From: HXMU1428-3 sp965215715
Lineage (GTDB): Bacteria > Pseudomonadota > Alphaproteobacteria > Rhizobiales > HXMU1428-3
Direction of reading: 5' to 3'
Assembly: GCA_965215715.1 (NCBI GenBank)
Contig: OZ244129.1
Coordinates: 434,001-498,000, forward strand
Length of the DNA stretch: 64,000 nt
Shown here: positions 9,302 through 18,331 of the stretch, one piece after another
How positions within the stretch are numbered: the first letter of the stretch is position 1
How the letters are laid out: every line of letters starts with the position of its first letter
The notes under the pieces: model-generated
What the model saw: only the letters and a program-made list of their open reading frames with translations
What the model was told of the DNA's origin: nothing
Databases searched by the model: none
Translations under genes and position numbers: made by a program

Positions 9302-10234
9302 TTATAAGGCGTTGCAATAGGCAATCATGCGGGCTCTGGTTTTTTCATCGGGTAAGGTCCCAAGGGCAGCGGCCATGTTTTCTTTCATGTGGGCAACTTG
9401 TGAGGTTGCAGGTATGGCGCAGGTGACCGCTGGGTGAGAGATGATGAATTTTAGCAAAAATTGTGGCCAGGTTTTACAGCCGATCTCGCTTGCCCAGCCA
9501 GGTAAGGGGTGAGCGGCAAAACGGTCAATTAAGGAGCCTCTTTGAAAGGGGCGATTGATGATGACGGCCAGGCCTTTGTCTTGGGCTATGGGCAAAAGTT
9601 GATTTTCAGCTTCGCGGTCGTCAATATTATATGTGAATTGAACGAAGTCGATGGGTTCAGTTTTCATGATTTGGGCAAACTCGCTATGGCGGCGCCCGTG
9701 TGAGGTGGTGATGCCAATGTAGCGCACCTGCCCCTTTGCTTTCATGTCTTTTAGCGTTGCTAAATGACTTTCCCAGTCAACCAGATTGTGAATTTGTAAA
9801 AGGTCAAACTTTTTGATGCCCCAAAGCTTCATGGAGTTTTGCATTTGTGAAATGCCGCGGCTTTTTAATGGCGTCCAGACTTTGGTGGCGGAAAACAGCC
9901 CCTTTGGATAGGAAAGTTGGTTTAAGCAATGGCCGATGACGGCCTCAGAGGAGCCGTACATGGGGGAGCTGTCGACCAGGCCGCCGCCAGCCTCAAAAAA
10001 GGCTTTTAGCACTTTTGTGCGCTCTGTTCGCAGTTCTGCATCAGGCCCGACATTAAAGGTGATCCAGGAGCCCATGCCAAGCGCTGGAATTTTTTCTCCG
10101 GTTTTGGGGATTGTTTTTTTGATTAAGGGGGAGGGGGCCAAACTCCAAGCTGGCGTGGCAAATCCAATGGCCGCGCTACTGGCCAGAAGTGTCTTTAAAA
10201 AAGTGCGGCGATCGGTGAAGGGGAGATATGCCAT
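9302..10234 (-). CDS. Tat-exported aldo/keto reductase
   Basis: 310 residues. The N-terminus has a twin-arginine signal (DRRTFLKTLLASSAAIGFA, cleavage near TPAWSLA), so the folded enzyme should be exported. The aldo/keto reductase barrel follows, with the catalytic set visible: Asp and Tyr in VDSSPMYGSSE, Lys in FSATKVW and His in LLQIHNLVDW. Family members reduce aldehydes or ketones with NADPH. A periplasmic location is odd for a nicotinamide-dependent enzyme, but similar Tat-linked members are widespread. Substrate unknown. Probable operon with the DUF6064 gene downstream. Confidence 0.88.
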   Translation of the reverse strand: MAYLPFTDRRTFLKTLLASSAAIGFATPAWSLAPSPLIKKTIPKTGEKIPALGMGSWITFNVGPDAELRTERTKVLKAFFEAGGGLVDSSPMYGSSEAVIGHCLNQLSYPKGLFSATKVWTPLKSRGISQMQNSMKLWGIKKFDLLQIHNLVDWESHLATLKDMKAKGQVRYIGITTSHGRRHSEFAQIMKTEPIDFVQFTYNIDDREAENQLLPIAQDKGLAVIINRPFQRGSLIDRFAAHPLPGWASEIGCKTWPQFLLKFIISHPAVTCAIPATSQVAHMKENMAAALGTLPDEKTRARMIAYCNAL

Positions 10235-10318
10235 TTTTTTACTCCAAAGCTTGAGCCTTTGTTTGCATATTAGCTTATGCTGTTTGAGGAAAACAAACTT
10301 ATTTTGTTTCTGCCGACC

Positions 10319-11482
10319 TTACTTGTGCAAACGGTTTAATCCGGCTTCTAAATCTGCTTTTAAATCACTGACTTGTTCATGCCCAATATGAAACCGCAGC
10401 GCTGGGCCTTCAAATGGCCAAGTGGTGGCTGTGCGATAGGGGCGTGGGTCAAACGGGAGTACCAAACTTTCATAGCCGCCCCAAGACCAACCCATGGCAA
10501 ACAGTTTCAAGCCATCAACCATTCTGGCCATGGCTTCTTTGGATACGGGTTTTAAAACAACGCTAAATAGACCGGTGCTTCCCTTAAAGTCTCGTTGAAA
10601 CAAGTCGTGGTCAGGGTGAGAGGGCAGGGCAGGATGTAAGACAGCTTCCACCTCATTGCGGGTTTCTAACCATTTTGCCAGCTCAAGGGCGCTTTGTTGG
10701 TGTTGGTTTAACCTTACGGCGAGGGTGCGCAAGCCTCTTAGTGCCAATTGGGTATCCTCTGGCCCGGCGCAAATGCCAAGGGTGTGGGCCGTTTGGCGCA
10801 CGCGTTTGGCGGCGCTGCTTTTGGCACTGATGGTGCCAATCATTGCGTCTGCATGACCAATGAAATATTTGGTGCCTGAGTGCAAACTGACATCTACACC
10901 CAGGTCAAGCGGCTTAAAGTTAAGCGGCGTGGCATAGGTGTTGTCAATCACTGTGGTGATGTTCTTTTGCTTCGCGATCGCTTGGATTGTTGGTACGTCT
11001 TGCACTTCCATGGTTTGAGAGCCGGGGCTTTCTAAAAATATGACTTTGGTATTGGGCTGAATGAGTTGTTCAATATCAGCACCGATGCGTGGGTCATAAT
11101 AGCTTGTCTCAACGCCTAACCCTTTAAGCGGGCCATCGCAAAAGGTGCGGGTGGGTTGATAGGCGCTGTCGGTAACCAAAACATGGTCTCCGGTTTTCAA
11201 GAGGGCTAAAAGGGCCGTGGTGATGGCGCTTAGGCCAGACGGGGTGAGCACTGTTTCATCGGCCCCTTCCAGCTCATTTAAGGCGTTTTCTAGGGCATCA
11301 TAAGTGGGGCTTCCCTTTCGGCCATACCAATAGCCATAGCCCCCTTCTGATAAAGATGCGATCGTTGGAAACAAAATGGTGGAGCCGCGATAAAGGGGGG
11401 GATTTACGAACCCTTTTGAGGTTTTCGTGTCGCGCCCTACATGCACCAGGCGGGTTTCAGTTGCCTGTTTTTTATCATCCAT
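10319..11482 (-). CDS. metC: cystathionine beta-lyase
   Basis: 387 residues of the Cys/Met-metabolism PLP enzyme family. The PLP-binding Lys sits in SLHSGTKYFIGHAD; the N-terminal block NPPLYRGSTILFP and the tyrosine-containing GYWYGRKGSPTYDALE are typical. The substrate-specificity region (MGWSWGGYESLVLP) fits cystathionine beta-lyase, which releases homocysteine for methionine synthesis, better than cystathionine gamma-synthase. No SAM riboswitch was seen upstream. A MITE-like element ends about 30 bp before the start codon and may have displaced or altered its promoter. Confidence 0.9.
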   Translation of the reverse strand: MDDKKQATETRLVHVGRDTKTSKGFVNPPLYRGSTILFPTIASLSEGGYGYWYGRKGSPTYDALENALNELEGADETVLTPSGLSAITTALLALLKTGDHVLVTDSAYQPTRTFCDGPLKGLGVETSYYDPRIGADIEQLIQPNTKVIFLESPGSQTMEVQDVPTIQAIAKQKNITTVIDNTYATPLNFKPLDLGVDVSLHSGTKYFIGHADAMIGTISAKSSAAKRVRQTAHTLGICAGPEDTQLALRGLRTLAVRLNQHQQSALELAKWLETRNEVEAVLHPALPSHPDHDLFQRDFKGSTGLFSVVLKPVSKEAMARMVDGLKLFAMGWSWGGYESLVLPFDPRPYRTATTWPFEGPALRFHIGHEQVSDLKADLEAGLNRLHK

Positions 11483-11513
11483 AATTGCGTCCTGTAAATA
11501 ATCAGTCAGTTGT

Positions 11514-11648
11514 TAGGCTCAGGACCTATTAATTATACCAGTTTTGCGCCTTGTCATGCCCTGCCGGGCAGGCAGAAAGGTGAAGGAAATATGGTTTATT
11601 TTCAAACCTTTCTAACAAAACAGGCATAATTAATAGGTTCTGAGCCTA
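11514..11648. mobile_element. MITE-like element with 31-bp inverted repeats and TA flanks
   Basis: The left end (GGCTCAGGACCTATTAATTA from 11516) is repeated in inverted orientation at the right end (to 11646). The two arms match over about 31 bp with three mismatches. Both ends are flanked by TA (11514-11515 and 11647-11648), as expected for insertion at a TA target. The 131-bp interior has no open frame but holds a CCTGCCGGGCAGG palindrome near 11561 and an AGAAAGGT/ACCTTTCT stem. This looks like a non-autonomous derivative of an IS630/Tc1-type element; no transposase is in the window. Confidence 0.7.
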
Positions 11649-11752
11649 AAGACAATAGCGCTGTTTTGGCTTGCAAGCTATTGTTTGTTCACAGCAAAGT
11701 TATGAGGGTTTATTGGCCAAGATCGGGCTTTTTTATCATTATAAGGTTTGTG

Positions 11753-12751
11753 ATGGTTAAATATTTTAAAATTGTATTTCTCATTCTTGGGGTTAGCCTT
11801 GTTGGTTTGCAGGCGGCGATGGCTGATCCTGCCCAATGGAAAAAAGAAGGGTGGGATAAAACTGATTTTTCCAAGTCAACTATAGATTTTGGCCAAATTT
11901 TCTCTGGCGGGCCGCCAAAGGATGGCATCCCGTCTCTTGATGAGCCGAAATTTCATAGTGCAAACGATGAAAAAGATCTGGGGCCTGATGAGCCGGTGAT
12001 TGGGCTTGAGATTAATGGGGAGGCGCGAGGCTACCCTGTTCGTATTTTAATGTGGCATGAGATTGTTAATGACACTGTAGGCGGGGTACCGGTGGCGGTG
12101 ACTTATTGCCCGTTGTGTAATACCTCTATTGTTTTTAAGCGTGACCTAGATGGCCGGTTGTTGGATTTTGGGACGACGGGGAAATTGCGGTTTTCAGATT
12201 TGGTGATGTATGACAGGCAAACAGAAAGCTGGTGGCAGCAATTTACTGGCAAGGCGATTGTGGGGCAGATGACTGGAAAAGTGCTTACACCTGTGCCCTC
12301 TCGGTTGGAGAGTTTTACGCAGTTTAAAAAACGGTTTCCCAAAGGCAAAGTGTTGGCTGTGGATAAGAGATTTGATCGCTCTTATGGGCTGAACCCTTAT
12401 GTGAATTATGATAGCAGCAAGGCCCCGTTTTTGTATCGTGGTGACATGCCAGAGGGGATCCCACCCATGGCGCGGGTGGTGGCTTTTAAAACTGAGGGGG
12501 AATTTTATGCTGTCAGTTTGGGCTTGCTGCGTGAAAAGGGGAGCATGACCATCGGCCAGGTGCGCTTGCAGTGGCGTAAAGGGCAGAACTCTGCCCTTGA
12601 TAGCGCGATGATTAAAAAGGGGCGTGATGTTGGCAATGTGATTGTGCAAAAAATGGTGAGCGGTGAGGCTGTCGATATTCGTTACGAGGTGACATTTGCC
12701 TTTGCGTTTCATGCTTTTCACCCCGATCGGCCGATAAAAGCGCTTCCTTAG
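11753..12751 (+). CDS. DUF3179 domain-containing exported protein
   Basis: 332 residues from the ATG at 11753, which has AAGG at suitable spacing and a signal peptide (KYFKIVFLILGVSLVGL, ending AMADPAQW). The mature part shows the DUF3179 hallmarks: GLEINGEARGYPVRILMWHE, then VAVTYCPLCNTSIVF with a C-x2-C pair, and later FGTTGKLRFSDLVMYDRQTESWWQQ. The family is common in exported proteins of marine bacteria and has no assigned reaction; the Cys pair may bind metal or form a disulfide. Its stop overlaps by 4 bp the stop of the convergent PhoX gene. Confidence 0.85.
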   Translation: MVKYFKIVFLILGVSLVGLQAAMADPAQWKKEGWDKTDFSKSTIDFGQIFSGGPPKDGIPSLDEPKFHSANDEKDLGPDEPVIGLEINGEARGYPVRILMWHEIVNDTVGGVPVAVTYCPLCNTSIVFKRDLDGRLLDFGTTGKLRFSDLVMYDRQTESWWQQFTGKAIVGQMTGKVLTPVPSRLESFTQFKKRFPKGKVLAVDKRFDRSYGLNPYVNYDSSKAPFLYRGDMPEGIPPMARVVAFKTEGEFYAVSLGLLREKGSMTIGQVRLQWRKGQNSALDSAMIKKGRDVGNVIVQKMVSGEAVDIRYEVTFAFAFHAFHPDRPIKALP

Positions 12752-14652
12752 ATCTCTTTTCCATCTTTTCGGTTAATAGCAATCACACAAGAGCGCGGTA
12801 TATGATCTTTCCCAAGTGGAAAATGGCTGCCGCCGCGCTCTCCTGGGTGTTGAATGCCTATGAACAATGTTTTCTTATTCGGTGACCAGCAAGAACCGGT
12901 GATTTCACATTCTTTGGGGCCAACCATAAAGCGGCGGATTTCACCCGTGCTTGGGTTGCCAACCAGCATTTGATTGTTGCCCATGCCAGCAAAATCACCC
13001 TTATTGGAATATTTGCCGTCGGTTTGAATCCACAGTCGGCCTTTCGTGTCAAAGAAGAGGCCATCAGGTGAATTGAACATATTGGCGGCATTTATGTTGT
13101 CAGAGCCAGCGCGCGCATCTTGATGGGCTTCAGGGTTGCCGGCAAGAGCAAACAGCTTCCATTGAAAACCGGTTTCTAAATGATCGTCTTTGTCAGGCGT
13201 CCATTTCACGATTTGACCGTAAATATTCTTTGCGCGTGGGTTGGGGCCTTTTGCCGGGGTTTCATCTCCCCCCTTGTTGGGTTTTAGTCCGCGGTATTTA
13301 TTGTTGGTGAGTGCGCAATAAACTTCAGGCTTTTCCGGGTGGGCTGCGACCCATTCAGGCCTGTCCATGGTGGTGGCGCCCACTTTGGAGGCAGCCAGGC
13401 GGGTGTGAATGCAGATTTCAGCTTCGCTCATGCCGGTTGTCTCTGGTGTGAGGGGCAACCAGGCGCCGCGCAAATCTTGATAGAATTTGGCTGCATAAAG
13501 CGTGCCTTTGGTGAGGAGCTTTTCTGTTGAGGCGCCTTCTTCATATGCATCGCGTGAGACAAATTTGTATAAATATTCGCCGCGTTCATCATCGCCCATA
13601 TAAACAATGACGCGTCCGTTATGGGCCAGGACAACCTCGGCATTTTCATGTTTGAAGCGGCCCAATTTGGTGCGCTTTTTTATTGGGGCGTTTGGATTGC
13701 GTGGGTCGTATTCGACCACATAGCCAAAACGGTTGGGCTCGTTAGGGTGTTTGGCTATGTCAAAGCGCTGGTCAAAGCTTGCCCAATTGTATCCGTAGTC
13801 ATTATGGCCTATGCCATAGCGCTTTTGTGCCGGGCTTAATGTTAAATTGGGGTCTGAACTGGAAAAATAGCCGTTAAAATTTTCCTCACAGGTTAAATAG
13901 GTGCCCCATGGGGTTTGGCCGTTGCCGCAATTGTTAAAGGTGCCAAGGGCCTCTAGCCCAGCAGGGTCATGGGCTGTTTGCATTAACTCATGGCCAGCAG
14001 CTGGGCCTGTGATTTCCATTGGGGTGTCTGCTGTTACGCGCCTGTTTAGCGGGCTGTCTTTTACGATGGCCCATTGACCTAGATCATCTTGCTTTACCTC
14101 GACAATAGAAAGGCCATGGGCAGCTTTGCTTTTTAAGACATCATCTGCTGATTGAGGGCGGTGTTTTTTTTGTGTTGGGAACAGATAGCGCTTGTTGATG
14201 TATTCATTATTGACCACCAAAAGGTGTTTGCCGTTTTGTTCAAACAAGGACATGCCATCATTATTATCACCAAAGGCTTTGTTTTGGCTTTTTGCAGTGC
14301 CGCCGGTTTGTTCGTCTAATTGAGGGGTGCCGGACCATAGAGGGTCGCCCCATTTGGCGACCACGTGCCATTCAAACCCTTCTGGAAGGGTGATCGTGTC
14401 AAATGTATTGGTTGGAACGGTTTTAAAATTAAATATATTTTGGCTGTCTTTGGCAAAAGCATCTGTTGTCATGACAAAATTGGCAACACCGAAACCGATG
14501 ACACCACTTAAAAAATCACGCCTTGATAGGGCCGCTTCCACCACATTGTTAAAATCAGTTAGTTGAGGGTGGGGGGTGTTTGTCTCATCAAATTCATCAA
14601 ATGAGAGATCTTGTGTAGGGATTGTCTCACGCTGTTTTATGGTCGTGTTCAT
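12748..14652 (-). CDS. PhoX family (DUF839) Tat-exported protein
   Basis: 634 residues. Unlike most exported proteins, a 48-residue polar leader precedes the twin-arginine signal (SRRDFLSGVIGFGVANFVM). The PhoX/DUF839 domain fills the rest: WGDPLWSGTP, DGMSLFEQNGKHLLVVNNEY, the conserved TWGTYLTCEENFNGYF, and YVVEYDPRNPN. Characterised PhoX enzymes are monomeric calcium/iron alkaline phosphatases that free phosphate from organic esters in the periplasm. Members with this architecture have not all been shown to be phosphatases, so the reaction is provisional. No Pho box was identified. Confidence 0.85.
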   Translation of the reverse strand: MNTTIKQRETIPTQDLSFDEFDETNTPHPQLTDFNNVVEAALSRRDFLSGVIGFGVANFVMTTDAFAKDSQNIFNFKTVPTNTFDTITLPEGFEWHVVAKWGDPLWSGTPQLDEQTGGTAKSQNKAFGDNNDGMSLFEQNGKHLLVVNNEYINKRYLFPTQKKHRPQSADDVLKSKAAHGLSIVEVKQDDLGQWAIVKDSPLNRRVTADTPMEITGPAAGHELMQTAHDPAGLEALGTFNNCGNGQTPWGTYLTCEENFNGYFSSSDPNLTLSPAQKRYGIGHNDYGYNWASFDQRFDIAKHPNEPNRFGYVVEYDPRNPNAPIKKRTKLGRFKHENAEVVLAHNGRVIVYMGDDERGEYLYKFVSRDAYEEGASTEKLLTKGTLYAAKFYQDLRGAWLPLTPETTGMSEAEICIHTRLAASKVGATTMDRPEWVAAHPEKPEVYCALTNNKYRGLKPNKGGDETPAKGPNPRAKNIYGQIVKWTPDKDDHLETGFQWKLFALAGNPEAHQDARAGSDNINAANMFNSPDGLFFDTKGRLWIQTDGKYSNKGDFAGMGNNQMLVGNPSTGEIRRFMVGPKECEITGSCWSPNKKTLFIGIQHPGERGGSHFPLGKDHIPRSCVIAINRKDGKEI

Positions 14653-14875
14653 ACTTGGTCCTGATAAATATTTTTTGAATCGTTCTTAAAATAGCCAAAG
14701 CAATTGACAAATGGATGACAAGAAAGGGGCCTTTAGCGCCACAATGATGACAGGTAAAGGTAATTTCTGGTTGAGATAAAAAAAAGGATAAAAACGAGGT
14801 TTGTCGTGATGATGGGCTGAATTGAAAGCGTTATCCGTCTTTATAGCCGTGTTTGGGAGCCCGGTAGGTGTATTT

Positions 14876-15493
14876 TCAATTGTTTATTGGATCCCAAATA
14901 GATAATTTAGGCTTGTAACGTACTTTACGCTTATATCGTTTTTTGCGTTTGGCAGCAGAGGTCTTTTTGTGGGGCTGTTTTTTGTATTTTACTTTTGCGC
15001 GTGCACCCAAGCTATATTTTGGTTTTGGACCTCTTTTCCTTAATTTTTTAACTGTCTTTTGTTGCGGGGTTAGGCTTGCGATTATTTTTTCTTTTTTCGT
15101 CGTATCCAGCTTGTTGATCGCTATTGATTTTTCAATTTCTTGAGGTTGGTAAGACGGAGGCATGTAGGACAAGCGAACAAACTTTTTATGCGGGGTTTTT
15201 ATAGCCCGTTTTTTAACAATTCGTGCCTTTTTAGCCTTTAATAATTTTTGTTTTGATTTGTATTTTAACCGCTGAACTTTTAGGGATTTGGGGAGAGCTG
15301 GAAAGGCGCTTTGGGTGGCTTGAAATTTTGCTTGGAGTAATAATTGTTTGGTGGTTGGCAAGTCTATAATATTTGCCGTTGAAAATGCAGAGGTTGCTGA
15401 TAGGCGCTGGCTTTTTGTTTCAGTTGAGCTGAGCGCCTGCATTGACAGGTAGGTGACGCTTACGGTTGCAAGCGTGAGAAAACGTAATAACAT
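14876..15493 (-). CDS. highly basic exported protein of unknown function
   Basis: 205 residues with a possible signal peptide (MLLRFLTLATVSVTYLSMQA). The rest is extremely rich in Lys and Arg with alternating short runs (KTSAAKRKKRYKRKVRYKPK near the C-terminus) and almost no acidic residues outside residues 120-140. No domain was recognised. Such composition suggests binding to a polyanion: nucleic acid, lipopolysaccharide or cell-wall polymers. It is a single gene, divergent from alr. Real coding is supported by the signal peptide, a plausible ribosome site (GGGAGCTCCT upstream on this strand) and lack of a better frame. Confidence 0.6.
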   Translation of the reverse strand: MLLRFLTLATVSVTYLSMQALSSTETKSQRLSATSAFSTANIIDLPTTKQLLLQAKFQATQSAFPALPKSLKVQRLKYKSKQKLLKAKKARIVKKRAIKTPHKKFVRLSYMPPSYQPQEIEKSIAINKLDTTKKEKIIASLTPQQKTVKKLRKRGPKPKYSLGARAKVKYKKQPHKKTSAAKRKKRYKRKVRYKPKLSIWDPINN

Positions 15494-15750
15494 AGGAGCT
15501 CCCTTATCCTTTAAAACGTTACTTCCCTAAAATTTTTCCCGCTTTTCTCTAGAACTATGTGGATCTAGTGACTTTTTTAATGATTGAGTACCACCTTTAA
15601 AAATTTTTTTATGTGAACTTTAAGATTAACATATAAATCAGAAATGCTAAAGAGAATATAAATTTTAATTATTAAAATTAATGGTAGGTCTTACTGTTCG
15701 GCGCTGTTAAAGATGAGCGAGAACAGTGACCTTGCAATTAAAGAGATTTT

Positions 15751-16875
15751 ATGTCGTCAACTTGTTTAACGATTGACCTGGATCAGTTGGCTAAGAATTG
15801 GCAAACCTTCCAACAAGCTTATAAGCAAAAAGGATCATCTAAAACCATTGGGGCTGTGGTTAAGGCGGATGCTTATGGTCTGGGGGCTGAGCGTGTTGTT
15901 CGTCGGTTATGGGATGAGGGTTGCCGTATATTTTTTGTGGCTCATGCTTGTGAAGGGGCGGTGGTGGCTCAATCGCTTAATTCGAGCAAGGCTGACATTT
16001 ATGTGTTTCATGGGTGTCGGCCGGGGCAAGAAGAGGTCTTTTCAGCTCACCACTTAATTCCTATTCTCAATTCTTTTGATGATGTTGAGCGCTGGGCGCG
16101 TTTTGCTCAGAAATCAGGTTTTAACCGCTCTGGTTTGCATGTTGATACTGGTATGAACCGGTTGGGTTTTTCAAAAGCGGGTTTTCAGGACCTTTGTTCG
16201 GACCCTGATTTGCTGGATTCTCTTAATATTAGCTTGATTATGAGCCATTTGGTGTGGGCTGATGAGCCCGAGGAGCCTCTTAATTTACAACAAAAGACTG
16301 TTTTTGATGAGTTAATGGGGCTATGCCCACCAGGTTTAGCCAAAGTGCCATTGTCTATGGCCAATTCAGCCGGTGTGCTGAATGGGGCTGATTATCATTA
16401 TGATGTGGCCCGGGTTGGAATTGGCCTTTATGGGGGCAATCCGTTTTCTGGTCAGCCGAACCCTTGCCAGCCAGTGGTGACATTGGAGAGTGAAATTTTG
16501 CAAATTAATGAGCTGGCTACGGCGCAAAGTGTGAGTTATGGGGCTTGCTGGCAGGCTGAGCGACCAAGCCGCATTGCCACTTTGGCCATTGGGTATGCTG
16601 ATGGGTTGTTACGCCATAGCGGTCAGTTTGGTCATGTTGCTCTACACGGGCAGTTGGCTCCGATTGTGGGGCGGGTGACTATGGACCTGACGATGGTTGA
16701 TATAACCGATATTGATGGCGGGGACGTTAAAGTTGGTGACCGCGCAGAAATTGTTGGCAAGACCATCACGGTTGATGATTTGGCCACGGCTGCTGGCACA
16801 ATTGGCTATGAAGTTTTGACGAATTTTGGGCGCCAATCAAACAATAGCCGGGTGAAACGAACCTATATTGGGTGA
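15751..16875 (+). CDS. alr: alanine racemase
   Basis: 374 residues, the typical length. It makes D-alanine for peptidoglycan with PLP bound to the Lys of AVVKADAYGLGA (residue 38). Other family markers are HVDTGMNRLGF, ANSAGVL, the VGIGLYGGNP block, and in the C-terminal beta domain SYGACW and TLAIGYADGLLRH. It is convergent with pqqE, 27 bp apart, with no visible terminator between them. Confidence 0.95.
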   Translation: MSSTCLTIDLDQLAKNWQTFQQAYKQKGSSKTIGAVVKADAYGLGAERVVRRLWDEGCRIFFVAHACEGAVVAQSLNSSKADIYVFHGCRPGQEEVFSAHHLIPILNSFDDVERWARFAQKSGFNRSGLHVDTGMNRLGFSKAGFQDLCSDPDLLDSLNISLIMSHLVWADEPEEPLNLQQKTVFDELMGLCPPGLAKVPLSMANSAGVLNGADYHYDVARVGIGLYGGNPFSGQPNPCQPVVTLESEILQINELATAQSVSYGACWQAERPSRIATLAIGYADGLLRHSGQFGHVALHGQLAPIVGRVTMDLTMVDITDIDGGDVKVGDRAEIVGKTITVDDLATAAGTIGYEVLTNFGRQSNNSRVKRTYIG

Positions 16876-16902
16876 ACCTTTATCAAGCACAAGCTTTCAA
16901 AA

Positions 16903-18036
16903 TTACTCAGCGGGTTCTTTTTGAGCTGTGAACTTGCGATACAAAAATTCGCTTTGTTCTTGTGACTCTTTTTCAGCGATTGCCAATAGGTCTTTGTGTA
17001 ACGGTGATTTGGCGCAGGCTGGATCTGTATTGGTTGCGTCGCCGGTAAACATAAAGGCCTGGCAACGACACCCGCCAAAGTCAACCTCTTTGAATTCGCA
17101 AGATTTGCATGGTTCTGGCAAATAATCAGTGCCGCGGTATTTTTCAAAAGAGGACGAATTGAGCCAAATATCTCTTAAATGTCGATCTTTCACATTATCA
17201 AACTCTAGCCCCTTAATGGAGGCGGCGGCGTGACATGGCATTACTTTGCCAGTTGGTGAAATGGTGATGAATTGGCTGCCCCAGCCACCCATGCAGGGTT
17301 TGGGTCGCACGGCGTAATAATCTGGAACAACAAAGTCAATTGTCATGATGCCTTTTAGGCGCTCTCTAGCTTCATCAACAATATCAGCGTTTTTGTAAAC
17401 CTGTTCGCGGGTGGGTATAAGCGAGTTGCGGTTTTCAAAGGCCCAGCCGTAATATTGGATGTGGGCCACTTCTAACCGTTCGGCGCCTAATTTGACCGCA
17501 AATTCGATAATTTCCTCTAGATACTCAACATTGTGGCGGTGCATTGGGGAGTTGATGGTAAGGGGAAGATTAAGTTCTTTTACCCATTTGGCCAGTTCAA
17601 TTTTTTTCGAATAGCCGCCACTAAATCCGGCGATTTTATCTGCCAATTGGGCATCCACATGCTGAACAGATAGTTGTAGGTGATCAAGGCCAATATCAAC
17701 AAGCTTTTCCAAGCGTTCGCGCTTTAGCAACACACCGGCTGTGATCAAATTGGTGTAAACACCAGCTTCGACGGCAGCTTGGGTGATTTCTTCTAAATCT
17801 TTGCGCACGGTTGGTTCGCCGCCAGATAGGTGGGCTTGCAGGATGCCCAGTTCGCCGGCTTGTTTGAAAACACGGACCCAGTCTTCAGTTGAAAGTTCGC
17901 CGCTTGAGCGTTCCAGCTCTAGTGGGTTTGAACAATAGGGACATTGCAGCGGGCATCTGTGGGTTAATTCTGCTAACAGCCCCATCGGCGCGGTGGCGCA
18001 GATGATATCTGCATTGTTGTTTTCAGCTTCTATCAT
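16903..18036 (-). CDS. pqqE: PQQ biosynthesis radical SAM enzyme PqqE
   Basis: 377 residues. PqqE makes the Glu-Tyr carbon-carbon crosslink in the PqqA peptide. The radical SAM cluster motif C-x3-C-x2-C is at C28, C32 and C35 (HRCPLQCPYCSNP), followed by SGGEPTVRKDLEEI. The C-terminal SPASM region with auxiliary iron-sulfur clusters is visible as CMGGWGSQF, VMPCHAA, EPCKSCEF and GGCRCQAF. The start overlaps the pqqD stop (ATGA). Last gene of the pqqBCDE transcript. Confidence 0.97.
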   Translation of the reverse strand: MIEAENNNADIICATAPMGLLAELTHRCPLQCPYCSNPLELERSSGELSTEDWVRVFKQAGELGILQAHLSGGEPTVRKDLEEITQAAVEAGVYTNLITAGVLLKRERLEKLVDIGLDHLQLSVQHVDAQLADKIAGFSGGYSKKIELAKWVKELNLPLTINSPMHRHNVEYLEEIIEFAVKLGAERLEVAHIQYYGWAFENRNSLIPTREQVYKNADIVDEARERLKGIMTIDFVVPDYYAVRPKPCMGGWGSQFITISPTGKVMPCHAAASIKGLEFDNVKDRHLRDIWLNSSSFEKYRGTDYLPEPCKSCEFKEVDFGGCRCQAFMFTGDATNTDPACAKSPLHKDLLAIAEKESQEQSEFLYRKFTAQKEPAE

Positions 18037-18323
18037 GATGTTAAATACCCTTTATCGCTCAAATCTTGCAACATGGTGGTGATGTCTTTTTCAATCACCT
18101 CAACCGGGGCATTGTAGTTTTGGGCCAGATCGGCCGCTATGTTTGCCACGGTTTTTTGCCCGTCACAGAGTTGTAAAACCTCCACCGCGATTTCATCTGG
18201 TGTCAGCACCCGTTCTGGGGCTAGCATTACCCAACGATCGCGTCCTGCATCATGGCGCAATTTTATGTACCGATGGAGGACCGGTGTGGTTTCACTTTCT
18301 ATGACGAGGCGTTCTCTATTCAT
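18033..18323 (-). CDS. pqqD: PQQ biosynthesis peptide chaperone PqqD
   Basis: 96 residues. PqqD binds the PqqA precursor and presents it to PqqE. The RiPP recognition fold is seen as a short beta region (PVLHRYIKLRHDAGRDRWVMLAPERVL in parts) followed by helices with the conserved VLQLCDGQKTVANIAADLA. It sits 8 bp after pqqC and overlaps pqqE by 4 bp, which indicates translational coupling. Confidence 0.95.
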   Translation of the reverse strand: MNRERLVIESETTPVLHRYIKLRHDAGRDRWVMLAPERVLTPDEIAVEVLQLCDGQKTVANIAADLAQNYNAPVEVIEKDITTMLQDLSDKGYLTS

Positions 18324-18331
18324 GGTTTGTT

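Noticed and set aside
10319..11752. SAM riboswitch upstream of metC
   Set aside because: The upstream sequence is a transposon-like inverted repeat and shows no SAM-II or SAM-I core.
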